From: Tissierellia bacterium
GTDB taxonomy: Bacteria > Bacillota_A > Clostridia > Tissierellales > Peptoniphilaceae
Direction of reading: 5' to 3'
DNA: 9,637 nucleotides
NCBI GenBank assembly: GCA_012728775.1
Contig: JAAYEN010000121.1
Span: forward strand, 1-9,637
Shown: one piece after another, positions 1 through 7,288 of the stretch
How positions within the stretch are numbered: the stretch's first letter is position 1
Layout: every line of letters starts with the position of its first letter
The notes under the pieces: generated by a model
What the model was told of the DNA's origin: nothing
The model's database searches: none
What the model saw: the letters and a program-made list of their open reading frames with translations, nothing else
Made by a program: the position numbers and the translations under genes

Positions 1-65
1 CTTTTTATAAGATCCATGTGCCCATTGGTAACTGGGTCAAAACTCCCAGGATAAATAACCTTCAA
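1..65 (-). CDS. coaD: Phosphopantetheine adenylyltransferase, N-terminal 21 codons (runs off the left edge)
   Basis: The first 21 codons read (M)KVIYPGSFDPVTNGHMDLIK. This is the hallmark N-terminus of CoaD, with the nucleotidyltransferase motif seen here as TNGH (family form [HT]xGH). By family knowledge the enzyme transfers AMP from ATP to 4'-phosphopantetheine to give dephospho-CoA, the fourth step of coenzyme A synthesis in the cytosol. The start is TTG at 65-63: translation from it gives exactly the canonical N-terminus, and AGGAGG lies 7 bases upstream. The gene begins 1 base after the rsmD stop codon, so the two are co-transcribed and probably translationally coupled. rsmD-coaD adjacency is common in Firmicutes. 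Only the N-terminal part of the nucleotide-binding fold is visible, and the rest of the gene lies outside the window. Confidence 0.93.
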   Translation of the reverse strand, partial: MKVIYPGSFDPVTNGHMDLIK

Positions 66-66
66 A

Positions 67-609
67 TTAATTCCTCCTAAGAAAATATAATATCGTATTT
101 CTGTATTTTCTTTTATCAATCACATCAAATAATTGTATATTGTTTATTTCTGTATTAATATCGCTTTCCACAATAATCAAACTTTTTTGAAATATATCTA
201 ATTGATTTATTATTTTTAATGATGTTTCGTAAATATTAATTGCATCATAGGGAGGATCAATATAGATAAAGTTAAAGGGAATTTCAGTTTTTGCAATTTC
301 ACTCAAAGCAATTATATAATCTTTTTCAATAATTTTATAATTGGGTAACTTTGCTTTATTTAAATTACTTTTTAAAGCTACTAAAGCATTAGTATCGTTT
401 TCAACAAAATATACTAACTTCGCTCCTCTACTTAAAAACTCTAAACCTATGGCTCCTGAGCCTGAAAATAAATCGCAAACTGTTGAATCAACAACATTTC
501 CTAAAATATTAAATAATGATTCTTTAATTCTTGATTCAGTAGGTCTTGTATGGTCGCCTTTTGGGCCAATCAATTTTAGACCTCTTCTACTACCTGTAAT
601 TATCCTCAT
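67..609 (-). CDS. rsmD: 16S rRNA (guanine(966)-N(2))-methyltransferase RsmD
   Basis: This 180-residue protein starts MRIITGSRRGLKL, the usual RsmD N-terminus. It carries the SAM-binding motif I DLFSGSGAIG (residues 46-55), followed by an acidic residue in FVEND (about 68-72), and the catalytic motif IV DPPY (118-121) of amino-methyltransferases. By family knowledge it methylates N2 of G966 of 16S rRNA during 30S assembly, using S-adenosylmethionine. The length is typical of the family. The frame is open upstream to a TTG at 654, which would add 15 residues. I prefer ATG at 609-607 because AAGGAG lies 4 bases before it and the family begins here. recG ends 46 bases upstream and coaD starts 1 base downstream, so rsmD is an internal operon gene. 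The AGG AGG codons at its end double as the coaD ribosome binding site. Confidence 0.94.
   Translation of the reverse strand: MRIITGSRRGLKLIGPKGDHTRPTESRIKESLFNILGNVVDSTVCDLFSGSGAIGLEFLSRGAKLVYFVENDTNALVALKSNLNKAKLPNYKIIEKDYIIALSEIAKTEIPFNFIYIDPPYDAINIYETSLKIINQLDIFQKSLIIVESDINTEINNIQLFDVIDKRKYRNTILYFLRRN
73..78 (-). promoter_or_regulatory. Shine-Dalgarno site of coaD, inside rsmD
   Basis: AGGAGG sits 7 bases upstream of the TTG start of coaD. The same six bases are the two consecutive AGG arginine codons near the end of rsmD (protein end LRRN). This site supports choosing TTG at 65-63 as the start. Confidence 0.85.
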
Positions 610-613
610 AATA

Positions 614-619
614 CTCCTT
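614..619 (-). promoter_or_regulatory. Shine-Dalgarno site of rsmD
   Basis: AAGGAG ends 4 bases before ATG at 609. It favours this start over the upstream TTG at 654, which would only add residues not seen in the family. Confidence 0.7.
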
Positions 620-655
620 AATAAGATATTAGCACAAGAAATAGTCTTTAACAAG

Positions 656-2704
656 CTAATTTTCTTCTGAATTTAAAGTTTTAGAGACTTCTTCAATGTA
701 TTTATTCAATTCTTTTTTTAATATTGGATAATTGTCAATTATGCTAATTATCTTCTTATAATCTCTCTTTATTAACTCAATAAGTTTAGAATCTAATTTC
801 AAATTAATGAATTTTAAATCAGGAACTCCATGTTGTCTTGTGCCCATTAATTCACCTTGACCTCTAAGTTCTAAATCTATTTCAGCAATAAAAAATCCAT
901 CATTTGACTGCTGCATAACTTTCATTCTTTTATAAGATTGTTCAGACTTATTATTATTAATTAGAACACAAAAAGCCTTATTAGTTCCTCTACCTACCCT
1001 ACCTCGTAATTGATGTAACTGAGAAAGTCCAAAACGATCTGCATCATATATTATCATTAAGGACGCATTAGGCACATCAATTCCGACTTCAATAACTGTT
1101 GTGGAAACTAGAATTTGTATTTCATTTCTTGAAAACTCTTCCATAATTGTCTGTTTTTCATCGTTTTTCATTTTACCATGTAGAAAACGAGTTTTTATAC
1201 CTGTTCTAACAAACTTGTCAGAAGTATAATGTTTAAAAACTTCTTCTAAAGATTTTAAAGGCATATCACTTTCTTCTATTAAAGGACAAACCACAAAAAC
1301 TTGTCTACCTTCTTTAATCTGGTTAATTATAAATTTATCTAATCTATCCATGTAAGAATAATCAACTACAAATGTATCAATATGTTTTCTTCCAGGTGGA
1401 AGTTCGTCAATAACTGATATCTCCATGTCTCCGTAAATAACCAGTGCTAGGGTTCTAGGAATTGGAGTAGCTGTCATAACTAAATTGTGAGGGTGTTTTC
1501 CCTTTAAGTATAATTCTCTTCGTTGATTTACACCAAATCTATGTTGTTCGTCAATAATAGTCAATGCAAGGTTATTAAATTTAACATTTTCTTGGATTAA
1601 AGCATGAGTTCCTACAATAATATCAATCTCACCACTTTGTAATTTATTTACTATTATTTCTTTGTCTTTTGGCTTTATATCTCCAGTAAGAAGTTCAACA
1701 TTAATATTCATGTTTTCAAATAATAAAATAATAGAATTATAATGTTGTCTAGCTAATATTTCTGTTGGAGCCATCAATGCGGATTGGTATCCATTAAGTT
1801 TAGAAAATAATAAAGCTACTGATGCAACAACAGTCTTTCCTGAGCCCACATCTCCTTGGAGAAGTCTATCCATTCCCATTGGAGACGTCATATCTTTGAT
1901 AATTTCACTTATAACTCTGATTTGCGCATTAGTTAATATAAAGCTGAGATTTTTAATAAAAGAAGTAATTTCATCTTCAAAAATATCTTCCATTTTAGGA
2001 CTAAAACGTAATTTATTTCTAAAACTATTACCTTCAATTACACTTTGCAGAATAAGCAATTCATCAAAAGCTAATCTATTTCTACATTTAGATAATATCT
2101 CTATGGACTCTGGAAAATGAATTTTCTCGATTGCATTATTTAAATCTAAAAGATTGTATCTATTTTTTATTTCAATAGGTAATATATCTATTATTTCATC
2201 TTTATAGTCCTTTATAGCATTTAGTGTAAACTTGGATATTTCATTATTAGATAATCCAGATGTAAGCCCATATACAGGATTTAAACCTCCTATATCTTTT
2301 CTATTCATTATTTTCCCTGATGAAATTTGGTATGTAAATCCATTTTTTTTGACGTTACCGTAAATAAATAATTTATATCCTTTTTTGAAATATTTTTCCA
2401 TAAAAGACTGATTAAAATAAATTAATTCTCCAGTTGTAACTCCGTCTGTGACATTTACCGTTAGAATATTTAATCCACCTCTAGCTTGTCTAACAGTTGG
2501 CGGTGAAATTACCTCCAAGTGAAACAAACCCTTTTCTTCTGAAGGGTTTTTTAGCATAGAAATTTGACTCATATCTTCATAACTTTTTGGATAATATGTT
2601 AGTAAATCAAAAATTGAATATATATTTAATTTGTTTAGGAGTTGTTCCTTCTTTGGACCAACTCCTTTTAATACTGAAATTTTAATATTTCTCAAAAAAT
2701 TCAT
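656..2704 (-). CDS. recG: ATP-dependent DNA helicase RecG
   Basis: This is a full-length RecG of 682 residues. By family knowledge it is a monomeric branch-migration helicase that regresses stalled forks and processes Holliday junctions and R-loops. Visible in order are an N-terminal helix-hairpin segment LKGVGPKK (12-19), the wedge/OB-fold region (about 60-150), Walker A GDVGSGKT (284-291), the Walker B variant DEQH followed by RFG (385-391), helicase motif III TATPIPRT (411-418), motif V STTVIEVGIDVPNA (534-547), and motif VI QLRGRVGRG (565-573). The C-terminal translocation (TRG) region follows, with LRGQGELMGTRQHG at about 613-626; many relatives have Pro where this one has Gln in LRGxGE. 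The ATG at 2704-2702 overlaps the fakA stop codon as TAATG. No Shine-Dalgarno is visible before it, so initiation probably depends on coupling to fakA. Confidence 0.97.
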   Translation of the reverse strand: MNFLRNIKISVLKGVGPKKEQLLNKLNIYSIFDLLTYYPKSYEDMSQISMLKNPSEEKGLFHLEVISPPTVRQARGGLNILTVNVTDGVTTGELIYFNQSFMEKYFKKGYKLFIYGNVKKNGFTYQISSGKIMNRKDIGGLNPVYGLTSGLSNNEISKFTLNAIKDYKDEIIDILPIEIKNRYNLLDLNNAIEKIHFPESIEILSKCRNRLAFDELLILQSVIEGNSFRNKLRFSPKMEDIFEDEITSFIKNLSFILTNAQIRVISEIIKDMTSPMGMDRLLQGDVGSGKTVVASVALLFSKLNGYQSALMAPTEILARQHYNSIILLFENMNINVELLTGDIKPKDKEIIVNKLQSGEIDIIVGTHALIQENVKFNNLALTIIDEQHRFGVNQRRELYLKGKHPHNLVMTATPIPRTLALVIYGDMEISVIDELPPGRKHIDTFVVDYSYMDRLDKFIINQIKEGRQVFVVCPLIEESDMPLKSLEEVFKHYTSDKFVRTGIKTRFLHGKMKNDEKQTIMEEFSRNEIQILVSTTVIEVGIDVPNASLMIIYDADRFGLSQLHQLRGRVGRGTNKAFCVLINNNKSEQSYKRMKVMQQSNDGFFIAEIDLELRGQGELMGTRQHGVPDLKFINLKLDSKLIELIKRDYKKIISIIDNYPILKKELNKYIEEVSKTLNSEEN

Positions 2705-2706
2705 TA
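2702..2706 (-). promoter_or_regulatory. TAATG stop/start overlap coupling fakA to recG
   Basis: The TAA stop of fakA (2706-2704) shares its last A with the ATG of recG (2704-2702). The 20 bases upstream on the coding strand are AT-rich and contain no GGAGG-like site. Termination-reinitiation is therefore the likely way recG is translated. The mechanism is inferred; the overlap is seen directly. Confidence 0.75.
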
Positions 2707-4380
2707 TTCAACAGATATTATATAATAATAAAGTGGCTGTCCTCCATATGTTAACTCAATATCCATGTCTGGATATGATTTTTCCAATTCTTCTTTTAAC
2801 ATTTCAGCTTCATCTTCTGGGGTATCTTTACCATAATAAATGGACAATAAGGTATAATCGTCAGTTCTCATATACTCAATCAATTTTTTAGAAACAGAAG
2901 CTACATCTTGTCCTTTTGAAATAATATTTTTTTCGGTAATACCAATTATATCACCTTCATCTATATCTTCTCCATTAAAAGTTGTCCCTCTTATTGCAAA
3001 TGTAACTTCACCTGTTCTCATCATTGAAATAGCTTCAGCGGCATTGGATACAACATTATTAGGATCTTCTTCATTCATACTTGAAAAAATAGCAGTAATA
3101 CCTTCAGGCATGCTTTTCGTAGGAATAACAAATACATTTTTTTCCGATAGGGATTTTACCTGCTCTGCTGCAAGAATGATATTTGAGTTATTAGGTAAAA
3201 TAAATATATTCTTCCCATTTATTTCATTAACTGCAGAAAGTAAGTTTTCTGTACTTGGATTCATGGTTTGCCCACCGGAAACTATTTTTGCAACATTTAA
3301 ACTTTGAAAAATCTCATCGAATCCATCTCCTGATGATACTGTAATAAAGGCATTTTGATAATAAGGTTTTTCTTCTATTGGATCATGAGCATGATTTTCT
3401 TCTCTAGTCTTATCATATTCTTCTGGTGAAAACATAAGTTCATTATGTTGTATTCTCATATTATCAATTTTAATATCAGATAATACACCATATTCCAGCG
3501 CTTTTTCCAATCCAGCTCCAGGATTGTTTGTATGGAAATGTACTTTAACAACATCTGCCGATGTTACTACCATTATAGAATCTCCCATTTTTGAATAATG
3601 ATTTTTTAATTCTAGTTCGATATTGTCTAATTTTTTATTTTTATCTACATTTAAAATAAATTCAGTACAATAACCAAATTCGATGTTTTCATCTTTAAAA
3701 CTATTTTTCTCCGAAGTTATAGTTTCTGATGTTTCATCAAAAAAATCTGTATTTAAAATATTATTATCTCCATGAAGGTATTTTAAAACACCTTCAAATA
3801 TACATAATAATCCTTTACCACCTGCATCTACTACTCCCGATTCCTTTAATATAGGTAGTAAGTCTGGTGTTCTAGCCAAAGACTTCTCGCCTTCTTTATA
3901 AACAAAGTCTAAAAATTCTAATATATTTTTATTATTTTTAGGAAACTTTTTTGATGCTTTAGCAATATCTTTTGCAACCGTTAAAATGGTTCCTTCAGTA
4001 GGTTTCATTACAGCATTATATGCAACTTCTGAAGACCTAACTAGACATCTAGTCAAATCTGAAACTTTTAATGAAGGTTCTTTCGCTGGTATAGCTTCTA
4101 CAAAACCTCTAATCAATTGGGAAAGTATAACTCCTGAATTACCCCTCGCTCCCAATAAAGAGCCTTTGCTATAATTCTCCATGTATTCCTTGATAGTTTC
4201 AGCATTACTTTCATTTGCCACTTTAATTGCAGACTTTATTGTCATATTCATATTAGTTCCTGTATCGCCGTCTGGTACAGGAAATACGTTCAAATTATTA
4301 ACTTCAGTCTTATTAATTGCCAAATTGTTCGAAGCTGCAAGGATGGAGTTCTTTAACATATTTATATCAATTTCGTGCAC
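2704..4380 (-). CDS. fakA: Fatty-acid kinase ATP-binding subunit FakA (DhaL/YloV family)
   Basis: This 558-residue protein has the three-part FakA/YloV architecture. The N-terminal DhaL-type kinase domain holds FPVPDGDTGTNM (about 33-44, Mg-binding aspartates), GARGNSG (77-83) and DAGGKGL (185-191). A middle domain contains C238, H281 and H283 (in VKVHFHTNNPG), which fit a zinc site described for FakA. A C-terminal domain follows (about 340-558). By family knowledge FakA binds ATP and phosphorylates fatty acids presented by a separate FakB (DegV-family) carrier, feeding acyl-phosphate into phospholipid synthesis. No fakB lies in this window. The GTG at 4380-4378 is chosen because GGAGG ends 7 bases upstream; the ATG at residue 8 has no suitable site. 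The gene follows the Asp23 gene by 13 bases and overlaps recG, the usual clostridial order. DAK-like dihydroxyacetone kinase is a less likely label because the FakA C-terminal domains are present. Confidence 0.92.
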   Translation of the reverse strand: MHEIDINMLKNSILAASNNLAINKTEVNNLNVFPVPDGDTGTNMNMTIKSAIKVANESNAETIKEYMENYSKGSLLGARGNSGVILSQLIRGFVEAIPAKEPSLKVSDLTRCLVRSSEVAYNAVMKPTEGTILTVAKDIAKASKKFPKNNKNILEFLDFVYKEGEKSLARTPDLLPILKESGVVDAGGKGLLCIFEGVLKYLHGDNNILNTDFFDETSETITSEKNSFKDENIEFGYCTEFILNVDKNKKLDNIELELKNHYSKMGDSIMVVTSADVVKVHFHTNNPGAGLEKALEYGVLSDIKIDNMRIQHNELMFSPEEYDKTREENHAHDPIEEKPYYQNAFITVSSGDGFDEIFQSLNVAKIVSGGQTMNPSTENLLSAVNEINGKNIFILPNNSNIILAAEQVKSLSEKNVFVIPTKSMPEGITAIFSSMNEEDPNNVVSNAAEAISMMRTGEVTFAIRGTTFNGEDIDEGDIIGITEKNIISKGQDVASVSKKLIEYMRTDDYTLLSIYYGKDTPEDEAEMLKEELEKSYPDMDIELTYGGQPLYYYIISVE

Positions 4381-4387
4381 TTATTTT

Positions 4388-4392
4388 CCTCC
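4388..4392 (-). promoter_or_regulatory. Shine-Dalgarno site of fakA
   Basis: GGAGG lies 7 bases before the GTG at 4380, immediately after the stop codon of the Asp23-family gene. It fixes GTG rather than the ATG eight codons in as the start. An ATG overlapping the Asp23-gene stop (4394-4392) is out of frame with fakA and leads only to a 10-codon reading frame. Confidence 0.8.
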
Positions 4393-4393
4393 A

Positions 4394-4750
4394 TTATTGA
4401 TCTATTCTTACTCCTTGAACAATTACATTTACATGTTCAACTTCTAGTCCAGTCAAGTTTTTAATATTATATTTTACGTTATCTACAATATTTTGAGCTA
4501 CTACTTCTATTTGCATGCCATACTCTAATATTACATTCAAATCAATTGTAATAATATCATCCTCAATATTAACAACAATTCCTTTGGAAATAAAATCTAA
4601 CTTTAATAATTCAAAAATTCCTTCTTTTGTATTTTTAGAGGCCATTCCAACAATTCCATAGCTCTTTAAAGCTGAATAACCTGCTATAGTAGATATTACT
4701 TCCGGATCGATTATAATAGTACCTTGTTCGTTTTCAATACGCACTGCCAT
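4394..4750 (-). CDS. Asp23/Gls24 family envelope stress protein (YloU-like)
   Basis: This 118-residue protein matches the Asp23/Gls24 family. The N-terminal part has GTIIIDPEVISTIAGYSALKS (about residues 10-30), then GIVGMAS (32-38). It continues with an alternating hydrophobic beta pattern (GIVVNIEDDIITIDLNVI) and the closing VEHVNVIVQGVRI. No signal peptide or membrane segment is visible, so it should be cytosolic. Some family members associate with the membrane through partner proteins or are linked to alkaline or envelope stress, but the molecular function is poorly defined. The gene corresponds by position to B. subtilis yloU, which also precedes the FakA-like yloV. GGAGG lies 5 bases before ATG 4750-4748. 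It is the first gene after the pnp terminator and so probably heads the fakA-recG-rsmD-coaD operon. Confidence 0.9.
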   Translation of the reverse strand: MAVRIENEQGTIIIDPEVISTIAGYSALKSYGIVGMASKNTKEGIFELLKLDFISKGIVVNIEDDIITIDLNVILEYGMQIEVVAQNIVDNVKYNIKNLTGLEVEHVNVIVQGVRIDQ

Positions 4751-4755
4751 GAGTA

Positions 4756-4760
4756 CCTCC
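4756..4760 (-). promoter_or_regulatory. Shine-Dalgarno site of the Asp23-family gene
   Basis: GGAGG lies 5 bases before ATG 4750. The gap between this site and the pnp terminator (4761-4792) is AT-only or nearly so. The best -10-like hexamer there is TAAAAT, 17 bases after a poor TTTTTA, which is not convincing as a promoter. The operon may therefore use a weak or non-consensus promoter or read-through from pnp. Confidence 0.7.
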
Positions 4761-4792
4761 AGTCATAAATTTTAAATAAATTACTTATTAAT

Positions 4793-4838
4793 AAAAAAGG
4801 TTATATAGTTAATGTACCCTAAAATTACTATATAACCT
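4793..4838 (-). terminator. Rho-independent terminator after pnp
   Basis: A perfect 12-bp inverted repeat, AGGTTATATAGT (4838-4827) and ACTATATAACCT (4809-4798), flanks a 17-base loop. It runs directly into a TTTTTT tract on the minus strand. The stem begins 8 bases after the pnp stop codon. The stem is AT-rich but long and perfect, and pairing can extend inward past one bulged A. There is no matching T tract on the other side, so it acts on minus-strand transcription only. It separates the rpsO-pnp unit from the Asp23-fakA-recG-rsmD-coaD unit. Confidence 0.85.
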
Positions 4839-4845
4839 ATTAAAA

Positions 4846-6954
4846 TTAATTATTTGTTACATTATCTTCTTTTTGGGGTCTAGGAAGTAAAGCTTTTCTA
4901 GACAGATTAATTCTGCCCATTTTGTCTATTTCAATTACTTTTACATCGATAAGATCTCCGACTTTTAATACATCTTCAACTTTATCGATTCTTTCATGAG
5001 CAATTTTAGAAATGTGAACCATTCCCTCTTTGCCTTTAACTAATTCTACAAATGCTCCAAAATTCGTAAGTCTCATTACTTTACCTTTGTAAATCTCGCC
5101 TACTTCTATTTCTTTCACAATTGCTTCGATGGTTTCAATAGCTTTGTCAGCATTTTCTTTATCTTCTGAAATAATGAATATTCTACCATCGTCCTCAATA
5201 TCTATTTTTACACCAGTTTCATCTATAATTTTATTTATAGTTTTACCACCAGATCCAATAACTTCTCCTATTTTTTCAGGATCAATTGTCATTGTGTAAA
5301 TCTTAGGTGCAAATTTTGATAACTCTTCTCGTGGATTTGATATAGTCTCATGCATCTTATCTAGAATTTGAAGTCTAGCTATCTTTGCTTTTTCTAAAGC
5401 TTCTCTTAAAATTTCTTCATCAATTCCGTCAATTTTGATGTCCATTTGAATAGCTGTAATACCTTCTCTTGTACCAGCTACCTTAAAGTCCATATCACCT
5501 AAATGGTCTTCTAAGCCTTGGATATCAGTTAATATAGCTACAGTATCTTCTTCTTTAATTAATCCCATTGCAATCCCTGCTACAGGAGCCTTAATAGGAA
5601 CTCCTCCGTCCATTAAAGCAAGAGCTGATCCACAAACACTCGCTTGTGATGATGAACCATTAGAACTTAATACTTCAGATACTACCCTAATTGCATATGG
5701 AAACTCCTCTTCACTAGGAATTACAGGTAATAATGCTTTTTCTGCAAGAGCACCGTGTCCTATTTCCCTTCTTCCGGCACTTCTAAGAGGTCTAGTATCA
5801 CCTACTGAATAAGGCGGGAAATTATAATGATGCATATATCTTTTATTTTCTTCTCCATCTAATCCATCTAAAGTCTGCTCATCAGCAACTGAGCCTAATG
5901 TAAGAACTGATAGAACCTGAGTTTGTCCCCTAGTAAATAGTCCTGAACCATGAGCTCTAGGTAAAATTCCAACTTCGGACCATATATTTCTTATTTCATC
6001 AAAAGATCTACCATCTGGTCTTTCTTTGTCATTTATTATTTGTTCTCTAAAGACTTCAGAAATAATATTTTCGATATATTCACTAATTAATTTTACATCG
6101 TCTTCGTACTCCTCATCAAATTGAGCATGAATATCATCTTTTGCTTGTTCAGTTAATTCAACTCTAGCAATCTTATCGCTATTTTTCATAGCAAGGGAAA
6201 TTTTTTCTCTACCAAATTCTTCTACTTTATTGAATAACTCTTCATTAAATTCTGGTTTTATTACTTCAGATTTTTCTATTGAATATTCTTTAGAAATTTC
6301 ATCGATAAATTTGCATATTCTTTTTATTTCTTCATGACCTGCTAATATAGCACCCAATACAATCTCTTCATCTAATATTTTAGCTTCTGCTTCAATCATC
6401 ATAATTGCTTTTTCCGTACCTGAAATAACCAATTGCATTTCTGATTTATTTCTTTGTTCAAAATTTGGATTAATGATATATTCACCATTTATATATCCAA
6501 CTACAACTGATCCAATTGGGCCTAAAAAAGGTATATTTGATATAGATAAAGCTATCGAAGCTCCGTTCATTGCAACAACTTCTGGCATATTATCTACGTC
6601 AGTAGAAAGTACAGTTGATATTATTTGAACGTCATTTTTATAACCTTCAGGAAAAAGTGGTCTAATAGGTCTATCAATTAATCTTGAGGTTAGTGTCGCA
6701 TTTTCTGTTGGTCTACCTTCTCTTTTGATAAATCCTCCAGGAATTTTTCCTGCTGCATATGATTTTTCAACGTATTCCACAGTAAGAGGAAAGAAATCGA
6801 TTCCTTCTTTAGGTGCTTTAGAAGCAGTTGCTGTTGTCAATACAACGGTATCTCCATAAGTTACTAAACATGCTCCTGATGCTTGTTCAGCTACTTTTCC
6901 TATTGAAACTTCTAGCTTTCTACCTGCTAAATCATATGAAAATTTTTTCTCCAT
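4846..6954 (-). CDS. pnp: Polyribonucleotide nucleotidyltransferase (PNPase)
   Basis: This is a full-length PNPase of 702 residues. By family knowledge it is a trimeric 3'-to-5' phosphorolytic exoribonuclease that degrades mRNA and can add tails in reverse. Visible in order are the first RNase PH domain with [12 protein letters not shown] and [13 protein letters not shown] (about 73-104), the helical linker (about 230-310), and the second RNase PH domain with [17 protein letters not shown] and [10 protein letters not shown]. Its active-site segment is [10 protein letters not shown], where D483, D489 and K491 align with E. coli D486, D492 and K494. The KH domain has [15 protein letters not shown] (about 562-576) and the S1 domain has [15 protein letters not shown] (about 624-638). 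I start at ATG 6954, giving [13 protein letters not shown], because GGAGG ends 5 bases before it. The ATG at 6966 overlaps that site. rpsO lies just upstream, a widely conserved pairing. Confidence 0.97.
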   Translation of the reverse strand: MEKKFSYDLAGRKLEVSIGKVAEQASGACLVTYGDTVVLTTATASKAPKEGIDFFPLTVEYVEKSYAAGKIPGGFIKREGRPTENATLTSRLIDRPIRPLFPEGYKNDVQIISTVLSTDVDNMPEVVAMNGASIALSISNIPFLGPIGSVVVGYINGEYIINPNFEQRNKSEMQLVISGTEKAIMMIEAEAKILDEEIVLGAILAGHEEIKRICKFIDEISKEYSIEKSEVIKPEFNEELFNKVEEFGREKISLAMKNSDKIARVELTEQAKDDIHAQFDEEYEDDVKLISEYIENIISEVFREQIINDKERPDGRSFDEIRNIWSEVGILPRAHGSGLFTRGQTQVLSVLTLGSVADEQTLDGLDGEENKRYMHHYNFPPYSVGDTRPLRSAGRREIGHGALAEKALLPVIPSEEEFPYAIRVVSEVLSSNGSSSQASVCGSALALMDGGVPIKAPVAGIAMGLIKEEDTVAILTDIQGLEDHLGDMDFKVAGTREGITAIQMDIKIDGIDEEILREALEKAKIARLQILDKMHETISNPREELSKFAPKIYTMTIDPEKIGEVIGSGGKTINKIIDETGVKIDIEDDGRIFIISEDKENADKAIETIEAIVKEIEVGEIYKGKVMRLTNFGAFVELVKGKEGMVHISKIAHERIDKVEDVLKVGDLIDVKVIEIDKMGRINLSRKALLPRPQKEDNVTNN

Positions 6955-6959
6955 AAAAT

Positions 6960-6964
6960 CCTCC
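6960..6964 (-). promoter_or_regulatory. Shine-Dalgarno site of pnp
   Basis: The coding strand reads ATGGAGGATTTTATG. GGAGG is 5 bases before the second ATG (6954), while the first ATG (6966) shares its G with the site. A ribosome bound to GGAGG would start at 6954, so a four-residue extension (MEDF) is not expected. Confidence 0.85.
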
Positions 6965-6974
6965 ATTACAATTA

Positions 6975-6996
6975 AAGAGTGGGAATCCCCACTCTT
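6975..6996 (-). promoter_or_regulatory. rpsO-pnp intercistronic hairpin (attenuator or processing site)
   Basis: AAGAGTGGG (6996-6988) and CCCACTCTT (6983-6975) form a perfect 9-bp stem with a GATT loop. The ascending arm begins within the rpsO TAA stop codon, and the pnp Shine-Dalgarno lies 10 bases after the stem. Only a short TTTAATT follows, so full termination is unlikely. It could be a partial attenuator, a 3'-end stabiliser for rpsO mRNA or a nuclease entry site. In E. coli the same intergenic position holds an attenuator and an RNase III site used in PNPase autoregulation; whether that applies here is inference. Confidence 0.65.
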
Positions 6997-7261
6997 ATCT
7001 TCTTAATCCTAATTTACTTATAAGCTCTCTATAACCATCAATGTCTTTTTCTCTTAGATATTTAAGAAGACCTCTTCTCATACCTACCATTTTTAAAAGT
7101 CCTCTTCTAGAATGATGATCTTTTTTGTGTGTTTGTAAATGTTCTGTCAATAAACGGATTCTATGGGTTAATATAGCAATTTGAACCTCTGCCGAACCTG
7201 TATCATTTTCATTAATTTTGTATTCATCGATAATTTGTTTCTTTTCTTCTTTAGTTAACAT
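6995..7261 (-). CDS. rpsO: 30S ribosomal protein S15
   Basis: This 88-residue protein is clearly S15. It contains [16 protein letters not shown] (residues about 20-35), [19 protein letters not shown] with the conserved HHSRRGL rRNA-contact block (about 38-56), [12 protein letters not shown], and the C-terminal LGLRR. By family knowledge it is a primary binder of the 16S rRNA central domain (three-way junction of helices 20-22). I start at ATG 7261 ([11 protein letters not shown]), with GGAGG 5 bases upstream, giving the normal family length. The ATG at 7273 overlaps that site and would add MEEK. The gene is preceded by a structured leader likely used for autoregulation and followed after 40 bases by pnp. 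Basic residues are abundant, as expected. Small departures from consensus (SAEV for SPEV, GMRRG for GKRRR) look harmless. Confidence 0.97.
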   Translation of the reverse strand: MLTKEEKKQIIDEYKINENDTGSAEVQIAILTHRIRLLTEHLQTHKKDHHSRRGLLKMVGMRRGLLKYLREKDIDGYRELISKLGLRR

Positions 7262-7266
7262 TTTTT

Positions 7267-7271
7267 CCTCC
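7267..7271 (-). promoter_or_regulatory. Shine-Dalgarno site of rpsO
   Basis: The coding strand reads ATGGAGGAAAAAATG. GGAGG is 5 bases before ATG 7261, whereas ATG 7273 overlaps the site. GAGG can also pair with CCUC in the apical loop of the leader hairpin, so this site may be the target of S15 control. Confidence 0.85.
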
Positions 7272-7288
7272 ATGTATTATTAATTTTC

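Noticed and set aside
610..654. 15-residue N-terminal extension of RsmD from TTG at 654
   Set aside because: No ribosome binding site for the TTG, the added residues are not part of the family, and the ATG at 609 has AAGGAG and gives the canonical MRIITG start.
341..670. Plus-strand open frames opposite rsmD, recG, fakA and gatB
   Set aside because: All lie antisense to well-identified genes, have no recognisable domains or good ribosome binding sites, and are explained by low GC composition.
4361..4394. 10-codon reading frame starting at the ATG that overlaps the Asp23-gene stop (TAATG)
   Set aside because: It lacks its own ribosome binding site, is out of frame with fakA and ends inside fakA. 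The nearby GGAGG serves the GTG start of fakA.
4761..4792. Promoter TTTTTA-17-TAAAAT before the Asp23-family gene
   Set aside because: The -35 match is poor and the predicted start would leave a leader of only about a dozen bases. AT-rich DNA yields such matches by chance.
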